A stretch of DNA of 64,000 nucleotides from Purpureocillium takamizusanense (GCF_022605165.1 NC_063072.1:496001-560000); one strand, 5' to 3'; positions 23,801 to 35,908 are shown, counted from the first letter of the stretch. Made by a program: numbers and translations. Notes: a model not told the origin generated them from the letters alone.

Positions 23801-25287
23801 GTTCAAGGAGCAGCTACCAAGCACATGGTGTCATGAGCAGGGCAGGATGAGCGACATTACGCTTATATGGCTGCGCAAAGGCAGCCAAGAAAATCGCAAC
23901 GCCGTCAGGACCGCGGAGTTCCCGTAAAGACAGGTTGATACGGATGCCGAGCCACAGCACTTTGCGGCGAGTGTGAGGTTGAAAGCTGGGAAGCCCGTAA
24001 TAGCTTGTGGGCCCCCTCACCATCGAGTGCAGCAGGCGGAAGTCAAGCAGTGTAAGCACCGCCGACAGTAGGGGAGGAGGAGGCTTGGTGCGTTGCTCGG
24101 CCGAGCTGCCTGCCTGCCATCGTGATGAGCAAAGACCAGCCCGCGTGCGCATCGTGGCTGGGCAGGCAATCGGATGCAGGGCGCGTGCGAACTAGCAGTG
24201 ATTGATTAGAAGACTGCTTGTAGAGCCGACCGACCGTGACGGTGGTGTTCAGGGTCCAGACGGTGATTTGGAACCAGGCATTGGGCCCCGGACGGGATGG
24301 TCCGCGCTGCATCCGCCTGTCGATGGCGCTCGACGAGGTGACGGGTGCACAAACAAGGTTGCAGTTGATGTCATGGGCCGCCAATGTTCCATCCATTCCA
24401 TCATTCCACTCTGCCCGGCTAGCTGGAAGGTCCCGTGCTGTTTCAGCGGGGGCACAGACAAGAAACCGGGGCAGCAATCGCTGGGATTTAGTGGCCTGGA
24501 CGCCTGGCAAGCCTGGCTGGGGGATGCCCCGGCTTTACCTAGCTGTCAGTGCGCCAGTTCAGACGGATGAGCGCCTGTGGAACAACCATCCCTGAAATCA
24601 AGTCCGGCAACCGGCAGGGACGGGAGCTGTGGCCACCCGTCAGGTGCAAACCTCCCAATGTACTCCGATCGCACCCCCTCCAGCCACCAGCCATCTCCAT
24701 CTGCCCCCGATCGACGATGGAATGTCGCTGATGACTTCATACCCACCGCCAACGCGCGAATCGAGTTCGCTGGCTGCCCATCGAGGCGGCCGCTTATTCG
24801 CCACGACAATGCTCTGCATGTACTGCGCTACCTACACGACAGACGAACACGCGAAGGGGCAGGCAAGGGAGGGCAGACGCAGACGCAGGCACGGCTCTGA
24901 GCGTTGCACGATGCTCTCGCTCGGGGCAACCTCCGCGGGTGGCCCCAGCTTGCGCCAATCTGCCAGCCAGCGAAGCCTTGTCCTTCCAAAGGGACCCTCC
25001 ATCTCCATCCCTTCGCGTGTGTCCGCCAGCCCTCCCGTCGCGTCGGCCATGCACATGACGCACCGACACCCGTCATCGGTCCCCGTCCCCGGATTGGAAC
25101 CTCCGGCGCCCTGAGCATCTACAGAGTACATACAGCACTGGCCATCCCCGGCCGAGTCCCTGCTGGCTGAGGTGCAGACGCCCTGTTGATCTACGTGACA
25201 ATGTCCCCTGAGCCTCTGGTATCCTCCCCACTGCACAGTCTTCAACGTGTCTCCAGCTAGTCGCTCGAAAACGAAGTCGAGAGCCGC
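20826..25287. promoter_or_regulatory. 4.5 kb divergent spacer between the ENA ATPase and UVDE
   Basis: It lies between two divergent start codons. Several GCCAAG hexamers (PacC-like; cttggc at 21334-21339, 21425-21430 and 21913-21918) are present but near chance density. One GCTAGTACTA element lies at 23105-23114. A frame at 23616-23927 has a somewhat protein-like composition but no partner exons or motif. Nothing else is recognised. Confidence 0.4.
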
Positions 25288-27257
25288 ATGTCGGCGAGGA
25301 GCTCTGTTCCGATCTTGCGTCGAGGCGTCTTGAGAGCCCACCAGCCGCCACTGTCGACAACGACGACGACAACGCGTCTGCCCAATTCCCCGCGATCGTT
25401 CTCAGCCGTCGCCTTCGCCATGCCGCCGAAGCGAAAGAGGACCGAGGGCCATCAGCCGGCCGATGCCCCCCCGCGCCGCAGCAGCAGGCGAGTCAAGGAG
25501 TCGCCTAGTGCTATGGATGCGTCGACGGCCATCACCAAGATGGGACTTCTTGACGATAGTTCTCCCAAGGCGAAGCACGCAGTGCAACGGGCCATGCTCG
25601 AGCTCAGTGAGATGGAACACAAACTGCAGGATGATACCCGACGGCAGCGTCTCGCCATTCAGAGCTCCAGCTTCAGCGTCGACGCCGAAGACGCGACCCG
25701 GGTCGCGTTCCAGACCACTTCTTCTTCGGCGGCGGAGGAGATGGTCCCCGAAACTGCTTTGGGCAAGGCAAATGGCATGAACTCGGATGACGAGCTTGGC
25801 GACTCGGAGTACGTGGTTGGCACCAAGGACGAGGAGGGCAATGTTGCTCCAGAACGCGGCGCGCGGAGGCCGCCTCCCGTCAACAGTGAGAAACTGCCTC
25901 TGCCATGGTCGGGTCGCCTGGGTTACGTGAGAAACCTCCGCAGATCCGTGGTGGTCTCTGCCAAAGGTACAAGATGCCCTCATTACTAACATACAAGCAG
26001 GCGTGCCTAAACACCTATTTGAGATCCGCGAACCCACCGGTGTTTTGCTCTAGGACCTGCAGGATCAGCTCCATCCTGGAGCACCGACACCCCCTCCAGG
26101 ACCCCTCCCAACCTGAGCACCCGACCAAGAACCGCCCCGACACGAGCAAGCCCGCAGACGACAACCGCGGCCTCAAGTACGTCCAGGACCTTGGCCTCGC
26201 CAATGCCAGGGACATTGTCAAGATGCTGCGTTGGAACGACAAGTACGGCATTAAGTTCCTGCGGCTGAGCAGCGAGATGTTTCCTTTTGCCAGCCACGAT
26301 CAGTACGGCTACAAGTTGGCGCCCTTTGCCTCTGCGGTGCTGGCCGAGGCCGGCAGGGTGGCTGGCGAGCTGGGCCACCGCTTGACGACGCACCCAGGCC
26401 AATTCACGCAGCTTGGAAGCCCGAGAAAGGAGGTTGTCCGGGCCGCCATCCGTGACCTAGACTACCACGATGAGATGTTGACGCTGCTGAAGCTACCAGA
26501 CCAGCTGAACCGTGACGCCGTCATGATCCTGCACATGGGTGGCATGTTCGGCGACAAGGAAGCGACGCTCAATCGCTTCAGGGAAAACTACGCCCTGCTG
26601 TCCGACAGCGTCAAGAGGCGTCTGGTGCTTGAAAACGACGATGTGTCCTGGAGCGTGCATGACCTGCTCCCTATATGTGAGGAGCTCAACATCCCGCTTG
26701 TCTTGGACTATCATCACCACAACATCGTCTTCGACCCGTGCATGCGAGAAGGCACGCTCGACATCATGCAGCTGTACGACCGCATCCGCGCGACGTGGAC
26801 AAGGAAGCGCATCACCCAGAAGATGCATTACAGCGAAGCAACGGCGGCGGCGGTAACGCCCCGCGATCGGAGAAAGCACTCTGCGCGAGTTAAGACGTTG
26901 CCTCCCTGCCTGCCGGACATGGACCTGATGATTGAGGCCAAGGACAAGGAGCAGGCCGTTTTCGAGCTGATGTGGACGTTCCGGCTGCCCGGATGGGACC
27001 TCTTTAACGTCGTGGTGCCGCACGAGCGGGATGACGAGCCGCGTAAGGCGGTGGTGCGAAAGGCAAAGGCGAAGAAGAAGGGCGCCAAGAGCAGCGAGGG
27101 CGAAGACGAGGTGCTGGTGCCAGAGAGGAAGGTCAGTCCAGAGAGGGTGTCGATGGGCGGATCGGAGAATAGAGTGTATTGGCCCGAGGGGATGGAGGAG
27201 TGGCTGCGGCCGAAGAAGAGAGAGATAAAGAAGAAGGCCAATGGGAAAGACGAATAA
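25288..27257 (+). CDS. uve1: UV damage endonuclease UVDE (Uve1/Mus-18)
   Basis: Metal-dependent endonuclease that nicks 5' of UV photoproducts, starting excision repair independently of classical NER. Exons are 25288-25926 and 26001-27257. The 74-nt intron (GTGAGA, branch ATTACTAAC, AAGCAG) gives 631 aa. The splice restores GRLGY-ACLNTYLRS, the start of the UVDE TIM barrel. Other hallmarks are VFCSRTCRI, FLRLSSEMFPFASH, HRLTTHPGQFTQ, VLENDDVSWSVHDLLP and LVLDYHHHNIV, which carry the His/Glu/Asp metal ligands. The N-terminus is acidic-poor and Arg/Ser-rich (mitochondrial-presequence-like). A second in-frame ATG at 25420 is followed at once by the basic PPKRKR patch, a likely NLS. The C-terminus is a Lys-rich tail. 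UVDE proteins of other fungi act in both nucleus and mitochondria. Confidence 0.95.
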
Positions 27258-27918
27258 TGAAAAGCTGGGTATGCGATCGAGGAGGCGACTTGTGTAAGAT
27301 AATAAAGCGATGGACGTTACTTCATATGTACACGTAGTGTTTGTGAATATTGCCTTAGGCAGTGCGAGTGGATGCAACCGAATTGATTCGAGCCATGCTA
27401 TCGGATCCATCCATCCTGCCCACACCGGGCCGCTGCATCGTCTGTCGCCTGAAGGGGAAGTCATGTTTGCTCACATCACCGGGAGGGTTGCAGTCACAAA
27501 TAGGCACAATTCTCTCCGAATCTGCAGAAGACCGCTCAGGCTACGCCCACCATGGTAGTTCCACCTCAAAAATGACATTTGACGAGTTCGCGTGCACCGC
27601 TGCTCCTGCCGCACCCGCTCCCCACAGTATCGGTGGAATTGAGCACGGCCCGGACATTGCGCCAGTGGCTGGGGAACACAGTGCAAGCGCGGTGCATTGG
27701 CCCCAGCTGCGGGCACGGCGGGCACTGTGAAATTTGCACTTTCAACATGCGTTGAACGCCTGACCGTCAGCCTCATTTTACGGCACCCCGACGTCTCGAG
27801 TGCGATTCGCAGGGCTGACGAGGCAAACGGCTCAGCTGTTGACCATTGAGACAGGCTGACTACCGAGCGCGCAGCTCCCGAGTGACCCGGAACGCCTCGG
27901 CTGCCTCCCTCACATATC
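27258..27918. other. Spacer between UVDE and the SET-domain gene
   Basis: 661 bp holding the 3' flank of UVDE and the promoter of the downstream SET-domain gene, which runs in the same direction. No further gene, RNA or regulatory site recognised. Confidence 0.5.
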
Positions 27919-29463
27919 ATGGCCCAGGAATCCTTTGACGAGGCGACCGACAGCTTCCTGCGCTGGTTCAAGTCGCTTCCTGGCGCTACCTTTTCGGATT
28001 CCATACGGGTTGTCGACCTGAGAGCTCGCAATGCTGGTCGTGGTATAGGTACGTCGGCCGTACCCAGTCGCCCGCCCGTGAATCTAACAAGACTAGTCGC
28101 TACTCAAGACATCCCAGCGGATGCCACGCTCTTCACGATCCCCAGGAAGGCCATCATCAATGCCGAGACATCTACGCTGAAGGAGCGGATTCCACACCTA
28201 TTTGAGAGCCATGGAGACGAGGATCATGAGCAACAGCTCGACTCTTGGGCCGCGCTCATCCTGATACTCATCTACGAGCACTTCCAAGGCGAGAACTCAC
28301 AGTGGAAGCCATACCTGGATGTATTGCCCGAAAATTTTGACACGCCAATGTTCTGGGATGATGCCGAGCTCGCAGAGCTACAGGCAAGCGCGATGCGTTC
28401 CAAAATTGGCCGCGAGAGCGCCGAAGCCATGTTCCGCTCGAAGATGCTGCCGGCCGTGCGAATGAACCCTGGTGCGTTTCCCGGTAGCGAGGGGCTCAAC
28501 GACGAGGCCCTCATTGCGCTGGCGCACAGGATGGGCAGCACCATCATGGCGTATGCATTCGACTTGGAGAATGAACATGAAGAGGAGGAGAACGAAGACG
28601 GATGGGTCGAGGACCGAGAAGGCAAGGAGTTGATGGGCATGGTACCCATGGCCGACATACTGAACGCCGATGCCGAGTTCAACGCAAGTGTACTGGATGA
28701 CGAGGGCAAGAGTTACCTGGACTAACTCGATGCAGGCACACGTAAATCACGAGGATGAGAGCCTAACTGTGACATCTCTCCGCCCGATCAAGGCCGGCGA
28801 GGAGATTCTCAACTACTACGGGCCGCTACCAAACTCGGAGCTCCTTCGCCGCTATGGATACGTTACGGAGAGACACGTGCGCTACGATGTTGTTGAAATC
28901 CCATGGGACACTGTTTTGAACGCTGCAGTGGCCCAGCTCGGGCTTTCTGTGGACACTGTTGAGAAGGCTGTGAGTGGAACCCTCGACGCTTTGACATAGA
29001 AACTGACTTGATGAAGCTTCAAAGGTTGGACGAAGCCGACTTGGAAGACGTCTTCGTTCTGGAGCGTGAGTTTGTCGAGCCAAATTCTGACGGTACCTTT
29101 GCTGGCCCAGCCAATCTCCAGGATATGCCGTCAGACCTTCAGGACCAGCTCAAGAGATTTTTGAAGGCCCTGCAAAAAATCGATGAGAGCCTCGTTCCAG
29201 ACAAGAGGAAACGTGATGGGATACAGCAGGCCATCCTGGGCAAGTCCCTCCTGGACATCGAGTCACGATACCCAACGACTATGGCCGAGGATGAAATTTT
29301 CCTGCAGCAAGGAAGCACAACTCCGCGTCAAAGAATGGCCATGCAAGTGAGATTGGGAGAGAAGAGACTTCTGCAGGAAGCCAAGGACCTCCTAGCCCGC
29401 GCCTCGAATGAGACGGAACAGGGGGGTTCAATGCCGGCCAAAAGAGCCAGGCGGGCTGGCTGA
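27919..29463 (+). CDS. rkm4: SET-domain protein lysine methyltransferase, SETD6/RKM4 family
   Basis: Probable AdoMet-dependent lysine methyltransferase; the yeast relative Rkm4 modifies ribosomal protein Rpl42. Exons are 27919-28048, 28097-28683, 28736-28969 and 29017-29463, with introns of 48, 52 and 47 nt, giving 465 aa. The first splice makes GRGIVATQDIPADATLF, the start of the SET domain. The insert (iSET) holds a run of acidic residues. SET-C appears as MVPMADILNADAEFN then AHVNHEDESL, and GEEILNYYGPLPNSELLRRYGY. The last exon is the Rubisco-LSMT-like substrate-binding region, ending in a basic KRARRAG. The second intron starts GCAAGT, a GC-AG type; using GT six bases later also keeps frame and adds two residues. 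The family call is secure; the substrate is inferred. Confidence 0.92.
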
Positions 29464-31705
29464 CCCGCGCGGCCGCACTGGTTACGCAAAGCCACTGGTT
29501 ACGCAAACCATTCACCCACAGACCAAGGACTCCAGACGAATCGCTCAACGTCGTTGACGCCATCGTTTTGACTTGCAGGCCAACACCTGGCTTGGAAACG
29601 AAACCGGGCGACCAGGGAGACAGCCACTAATAGACATTTCAAACCACTCCGGCCCTTTATTGGGCGTCTCAATTTCTTTCCCGGTTGCAGGGCTTTTTGC
29701 CGATGAACGTCCGTTCTGACATACATGACACGATGCTTATGGTGACACGCAACGGGGGTTCATTGGCTTGTTCTGGGAACCACGGTCCAAGTGTTGAAGT
29801 AACCAGGCATGCCAGGACGGTTGACAGCATCGTTTGCTAACTGGCTCAGGAATAGACACAAGCCTGCAGCTCCGAGACATGTTTCGACTCTCGATGCAGC
29901 ATACGAGCCCCTGCTGCTGACACAATGTTGTGGCTACAGACGCAGGTTCCAACGGTGATGAGCTTCAACAACACGTTCAGAAGACCCGAGCCATGGCATA
30001 CTGAGGCGTCAGAACCACTGATTCGTCTCTGCTTTGTCAGACGGTGACCAAGCGGTTGGTAGGGTGTAAAGGCTGTGCAACCGGACATCAAGCCAACATC
30101 TACCGAGCACAGCGGTGGGCGTATTACATGGCTGCCCAGCCAACGATGTCAACCTGCAGGGCGCACGGCTCTGTGCGCCGTGACAACTGACATATAACGT
30201 GATGCAGCGAGCTCGTGTCGGAGAAACCGTGATAGTTACGATCCAACTCGGCGGTGTTGTCTGCCCGGCATCGGTCTGGACTCGTTCAGCCGTCCCGACA
30301 ATATGGATTGGTGTTGTCGAACTCGCAGCGCATCGTGCTACCCATCCGCCGTCTTACCCTAACGGGCGCTTTCCGCGGTTTGAACCTCGTCATCTCCAGT
30401 GTCAAGCCGCTTGGCGCCTCAGACAGAGGTGCTGCTGCTTGCTCAACCGGGCAGCGCGATGGACGCCGGCTTGACAAGGACAAGAGCCTCATCGGCTGTT
30501 CGATAGAGACGTGTCCTGCCCGGCCCAGGGCCAGACAGCCCCCCCGAGCCTCCATTGACCGCTTCGGCGTCATCAGGTTTCGTGGGGACCTCGGGATACG
30601 TGGATTGGCCACGCACCCAAAACCAGGTTTTGGGCCGCGAATCGCGGCTGGCGGGCACCTCTTGATCGATGAGGCTCAACTACCCTTTTGAGCAAGTAAC
30701 GCTGACAACCGGAAGCTCGAGGAGAGCATGCATACTGTACATTGGTTTCGGACGCAGCCGCGGCTAGCGTGAACATTCGCCCATTCATCCTGGCTGGACG
30801 CCGCCATCGATTGGCCCGACGGCCGCAGGATACGGTAGACTTGTTTTGATGAGACACCTTCGGCGCCCCCGCTCGTCCAACTGGCCCGCTGGTCGACACC
30901 GATTCCGAGACGTGCGAGCAGCGCCCGCATGGCGGGCTAGCGCGAAGCATACGTACATGCGTGCCTGTGGAAGCGGTTCGGACGGACGGCGGGACGGGAA
31001 GGGTAGTGAGATGAGCCAAGAGCCGGGAACAAACACAGGCGCTGGCCGATGAGTTCCACGTGGCGGCGATCTTGCCCGCGACAAAAGCGAAGCGCCGGCG
31101 GTTCACACCCCTCGCGCGGTCTCCGTGGGGGGGAGACCAGCGAGGCCCCCAAAGAGGCAATTCGACGGCCGGTCTGAGGGAGCAATGACACCAACCCTGG
31201 GTCGGCCCTCGCACAACGCTGGCTGGATTTCCCGCGCCCAGCGGCCCAGGGCGCCTCCTCACGGGAGACGGGCGCAGACCTGCTTTGTCCATGTACGCCG
31301 ACGTCAAGGCCTCGCGCCGCGACACACGGGCCCCAGTCAGCCGCAGCCCGGCGCCGTCCCGAGGAGATGCAGAGTCAGTAGCGCCGCCTGGAGGCCCTTG
31401 ACTCGAATACTGCCCTGAACGGCTTCGACCTCCTTCAAACCGCTGGCGCACAACATGTCGGCCTAACCTCACCGATCTCCATCGACACCTTGGCCTTGGG
31501 CATCGATACCTCTGCGATATTCCTTGCTCACGCAAAAGCTGTCGGGGATCTAGGGAAACGCTTGGGACATAATATGCGGCCCTGGGAATCTCCATCCTGA
31601 GGCTTCATCGTACCGGCACGCCAGACGACCGTCGTGCGATGGGAATGTCGCCACCCCGCAGTCTACATCTTCGAGCCAGGCGCAAGCGAAGCGATACACA
31701 GCATC
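29464..31705. other. Spacer, 2.2 kb
   Basis: No supported gene. Long frames exist on both strands (for example 30573-31595 minus), but they are Arg/Pro/Ser-rich without any domain, repeat or splice partner and overlap frames on the other strand. Nothing else recognised. Confidence 0.4.
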
Positions 31706-32801
31706 ATGTCCTCTAGGGACTATTATGTAAGTGGTTAGCCCCGCGATGCCGCGCGCGAGTTGCGTACCTGACATGTTGTTAAGAGGGAGTCGAAGCAGGT
31801 GAAGCGGAGCAGCAAGTATCCCGATAAGCAGAACTCCTCGGACGGACGTCACCGGTCGAGCAAGCCCAAGACCAGCTCCAGCGGAGGCTATCCTTTAAGC
31901 TTTCTCTTCGTCGTCAACAGGCTTTCGTTTTATGACCCTCCTCTCGTTGGCTCAGAGCCCCAGCCCGACTATTGCAGGGACAAGTGGATGAATACCTTGC
32001 CGCCGAGGACCAGGGCTGGATACACACGAGAAGACCCGAGCCTGGTGATGAGATATTACGACGGTTCCGTGAGTGAGGCTCCTAACTACTACTGGCACCG
32101 CGGTAGTCTGGGCCAGCCAGGATTTATACGTAATGTGCAAGACGGTGACATCGCTCAGGAGTTCAGCTCCCGTGGTGTGTTTGCTTCCAACCCCCATCTC
32201 CCGATCATAATAATACCGGAGGATCCTACCACTTCTGTTCTTCTGAATCAAAAGAAGAATATGCACGCTCTGCACTTTGTGCACGCGTTGGACTCTGATG
32301 GAATATCATACGCCTCGACGGGGGATTTTTCGGACCCTCCATTACCAAACACCACCGTTCAGAAAAGTCTTGCTGGAGTGGGCTCGAGGTTGATCCCAAG
32401 CCTCGTGCCACCTACGTACGAGCAATCTTCGTCATTGTCACCGCAATCAAAAGGGCTGGCTGGCGACCTTGGCATCCTCCTAGGTATGATGGCATTCAGC
32501 CGTAGGAACGTTCACGACGTCTTCCTAGGCCCCAATGCCCTGTGGCGGAACAGCGTGTGGCATAGGAGTGGTCACCATCCGATATTATGTACGCCGTGTA
32601 CTCAACCCTCCCTAGTGTCGCGTGCCGCTGACTCAAGGCCCGGAAGATCCAACAGTTTGCCAACCCCCTGTCGGCTTCTTGGTGGTGGTCTGTGTAGACC
32701 CCGATAACCCTGGCTCGTATCATGAGCGGCTGCATTACTTCGAGTGGGCAAACCATGCCATCGTCAATGAGCCGAGCTCGTCGAGTTCGTCAAGGCGCTG
32801 A
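31706..32801 (+). CDS. Orphan three-exon protein, no family recognised
   Basis: Predicted cytoplasmic or nuclear protein of 294 aa. Exon 1 (31706-31726) encodes MSSRDYY. A 57-nt intron follows (GTAAGT, CTGAC branch, TTAAG). Exon 2 (31784-32483) begins RESKQVKRSSKYPDKQNSS, a basic Ser/Lys-rich region, and continues into a mixed, globular-looking segment with FLFVVNRLSFYDPP and HLPIIIIPEDPTT. The frame resumes after a 154-nt intron (32484-32637, GTATGA...CTCAAG) in exon 3, which reads GFLVVVCVDPDNPGSYHERL then HYFEWANHAIVNE and a Ser-rich end. The composition differs sharply from noise frames nearby, which is the main reason to call it coding. No signal peptide or membrane helix is evident. The second intron's boundaries are uncertain, since its branch site is close to the acceptor. 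No function is assigned. Confidence 0.5.
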
Positions 32802-33451
32802 CGAGCTCTCGGGCTGCAAGTCACAATGAGAGCACTCCGTGCATGAGTTCGTCTCCTCGACACATCCCTCGATTCAACTCCATGGCGGCGGAGCTCATTG
32901 GCCATCACGACCATGTCACGGTTAGCTCCCGTCGTCGCGCAGCAGCTATCCACAGCGCAAGACGAGAGAGAACACCCGCGCAATGCCTTGAGGCGACCAA
33001 GTTGACGTGATCTCTCTATATTTATATGTTTTGGTTGGAGACCTGCGCCCTGCCCTTTGGCTCGGCACGAGGTCCGCGATTTTCTTCTATCAGGAACAGA
33101 TTGCTTTGGCCGCATGGGAAGAGAACATGACACCTTCGTCCATGGGTTATTTATCAAATTCGCGGCCCATCACGCGCGCGCGCACACACACACGTTACAG
33201 GAATACTCCGCTCCCATTCCCAAGGACAAACAGCAAGAGGACACGAAGGTTCATATGTGCTACGACGGTTGCTTCTGTTTGTCCTTGAAGTTGGGGGACC
33301 TTAAGGTTTGATACAGACTCGCTGAAACTTTACGTTACGTTACTTGGATATTTCACACGGAGAACAGAGCGGTGACGGACATGCGGACGAGTGGACGTAT
33401 CGGTTGCAATGTGCGATCGGAAAACGCATCAAAAAACGTTGGCGGGGGTAG

Positions 33452-33480
33452 GGGGAATGGATGGATGGATGGATGGATGC
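33452..33480. repeat. (GGAT)n microsatellite
   Basis: About six GGAT units, intergenic. A similar degenerate GGAT tract lies at about 38801-38850. Confidence 0.85.
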
Positions 33481-33535
33481 GTGACGACGAGACGTTTCCA
33501 TTTTGTCTCTTTGGACATGTTTTTGCACTACTTTC

Positions 33536-33562
33536 CTTCTTCTTCTTCTTCTTCTTCTTCTC
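33536..33562. repeat. (TTC)n microsatellite
   Basis: About eight TTC units in a pyrimidine-rich stretch between convergent genes. Confidence 0.85.
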
Positions 33563-34286
33563 CCCCCGAGAGCTCCAGTCTTCTGCCTCATTCCCTCTCG
33601 GGCCCCTCTCCTTTCTGTACGTTTCTGTACAGACGCCCTGCGGCCTCCGCGTTGGCGGCTGAAAAAGTTCATAGCCTTTGTCTCTTTCCTCTCTTCTGTC
33701 TCTTCTCTTTTCTGGCCCAAACGCTCGAATTGACAGCACTCGCTCTATAAAGTACGCCCCATCATATATGGCTGGCATGACCGTCCGTCCCTCACCCCGC
33801 CCCGTCCTCCTCCAGACCCCTTTCTCCACCCCAACTATATCGCTGCTGCTGCTGCTTCTTCTGACCAAGGAGGCGGGTGACTTGTCTGAACTCCAAATGA
33901 CTCCCTCCGTTATTTACTACTACTCTGTGAATCAACCCCTTGCTACTCCGCCACCGATGCGCCACCCGCGATGCTACTGCTGCTGCTACCCGCTGCCCCT
34001 GAGCCCGTCAGATATACTCGCACGAACGGGCCAAGTCAAGAAAAAAAGCTAGCTGTCTATTCGCCGAGGAGTGGGCGCCGTCCTGCAGCGCCTTCGCGCC
34101 TTTTCTTAAACACGTTGGTCCCTTTTGTCCCCACGCGTGCCATGCTGCGGCGGGAGGAAAGCAAGCGGGATGGGCCACGAGTGCTCGCCGAAATCCAGGG
34201 ATAGGCCTCTTCGGCTTGTTCATGCTGAAATACCCGGGGGCACGCTTAAAGACCGAGAGGGGAGCTAGAGGGTGGGGGAGACTCCC

Positions 34287-35908
34287 TCAGACAGCGTCTG
34301 GTAGGCGCACGGCAATGTCGCCGGACTGTGTGATGTATCGTACCCACGGCAAGGAGGGGTATTGCAGCTGTCCCAAGCGTCAGTTTGGGGGGCGGTGGAG
34401 GGCTGGCGGAGAGGGAGGCAGGGGGAATCCTGGCTGACGTACCTTAGGTTCGGTAATCTTCAGATAGCGGACCTGGATACCGCTGGTGGTAAAGTAGGGG
34501 ATCTCAAACTTGACCTGGATGGGCCGCTTGGCGCCCTTGCCCATGCCGCCGACGCCGCCCATGCTGCCGCCGAAACCGCCCGTCATGCCGCCGCCGAGCT
34601 CGTCGTCGCCGCGGACGCTGGGCAGGCCGAGCTCGGCGCGCATGAGGAACTCCTTTTGGCCGCCAAACTGCTTGATCTTCCAGACGATGGCGCTCTGCTC
34701 GGGGGCGTAGTGGACTGAGCCAATGTTGGTGCGGAAGCGCGGGGTGTCGGCGTCGTCGGGGACGGGCACGATGATCTCGACGTTGTTGGCGGTGCTGCGG
34801 CGCTTGAACTGGGCTCTGGCCTTGAGGGTGTACTCGATACGGGAGCCCGAGTGGGACTCGACGACGCACTCGACCCAGATGAGGGGCTTGACCTGGGTGT
34901 TGAGGCGATAGGACATGAGCTCGAACTCGCCGTCGGGGGGGATGAAGGAGATGGTGCGGTCGTTTTCGAAGCGCGAGAGGCGGACGCACTGGTGGAACTT
35001 GACGTCCTCCATCTCGATGGCCTTGCCGCGGGTAGTGCGGCCCGTCGTCTCGAACATGACCTTGTCGTTGAGGCCGAGGCGCAGCTCGGGCATGCCGCTG
35101 AGGTAGCACTTCATCTTGATGGCGCCGAGGATCTCGCTGCGCAGGACGTTGCCGTTTGCACTGACGAGGAGGTTGAGGCTCTCGACGACGTCGAGGAAGA
35201 CCTCGTTCTTGCGGTAGCGGATGCCCTCGGAGCGCCACGAGACGGCGTTTGTGACGGCGATGGGGGGGCGGGCCTGGATCTCGAGCTTGTGCGACTCCTG
35301 CGTGATGTACTCCTGCAGGATCTTGGACTCGGTCGTCTGCGGGTAGCCAAAGTCCATCATCTCGTCGAGGAGCTCGTAGATGATGACGAAGTTGTCGCGG
35401 ATGGACTCCTCCTCGAGGGCCTTGAAGTACTCGGTGAAGACCTGGACGACCTTGTGCAGGAAGAGGAGGATCTCGGCGGCGTTGGTGTTGCGCTTGGTGA
35501 GGGCGAGGAGGTAGAGGTTGTTGTGGCGGATGTAGAGGTACTAGGGGTTTGGAAGTGACATGTCAGCGAGGAGGACGGGGGAGAGGGCCATCGGGATGTC
35601 GCGTGGCCGTTGGGAGTAGGTGAGGTAGGTAGATAGAGAGGCACGCACGTTGATGCCCTCGTGGGAGAAGCACGGCGGGACGGCGGAGGATTCTTCTTCG
35701 GCTTCGGAGAGGAGGACGGGGAACATTTCGACAGCCGACATGGGAATGTCACCCCTGTAGTTGCGGGCGAGGAGGGTCTGCTTGGAGTGTCAGTCGGCTT
35801 TTCGTGTTTGGCCCTCCGTCCAGCCAGCTTGCGCTGCGTCCGTTAGAAGAGGTGGGGGGGGGAGCCCACCTTGCCCTTGAGGTCGAGGAAGAAGAGGGCA
35901 GACGCCAT
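34287..35908 (-). CDS. apm1: AP-1 clathrin adaptor complex mu subunit
   Basis: Medium chain of the AP-1 adaptor, which selects Tyr-based cargo at the trans-Golgi and endosomes. Four exons: 35908-35870, 35777-35649, 35540-34443 and 34367-34287. The introns are 92, 108 and 75 nt; all four exons are whole codons, giving 448 aa. Exon 1 encodes only MASALFFLDLKGK, the first strand of the longin domain, spliced to TLLARNYRGDIPMSAVEMFP. Exon 3 carries YLYIRHNNLYLLALTKRNTN and the mu-homology domain from about residue 170 (RSEGIRYRKNEVFLDVVESL). Near the end there is a Gly/Met-rich insertion (GGGMTGGFGGSMGG...) unusual in length. Exon 4 encodes the conserved end LPWVRYITQSGDIAVRLP. The upstream leader contains a hexanucleotide repeat at 35941-35994. 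Confidence 0.95.

Larger units (their letters stand above)
32802..34286. other. Convergent 3' spacer between the orphan gene and AP-1 mu
   Basis: No supported gene. It carries several microsatellites: a CG/CA tract at about 33175-33201, (GGAT)n and (TTC)n. The TTC tract produces Ser/Phe- and Glu/Lys-rich artefact frames on the two strands. Confidence 0.5.

Noticed and set aside
23616..23927. 103-codon frame with some protein-like composition
   Set aside because: No domain, no phase-consistent partner exon, and an overlapping opposite frame. Could be a relic, but unsupported.
30573..31595. 340-codon minus-strand frame
   Set aside because: Arg/Ser/Pro-rich throughout with no motif and overlapping plus-strand frames; consistent with chance in GC-rich DNA.
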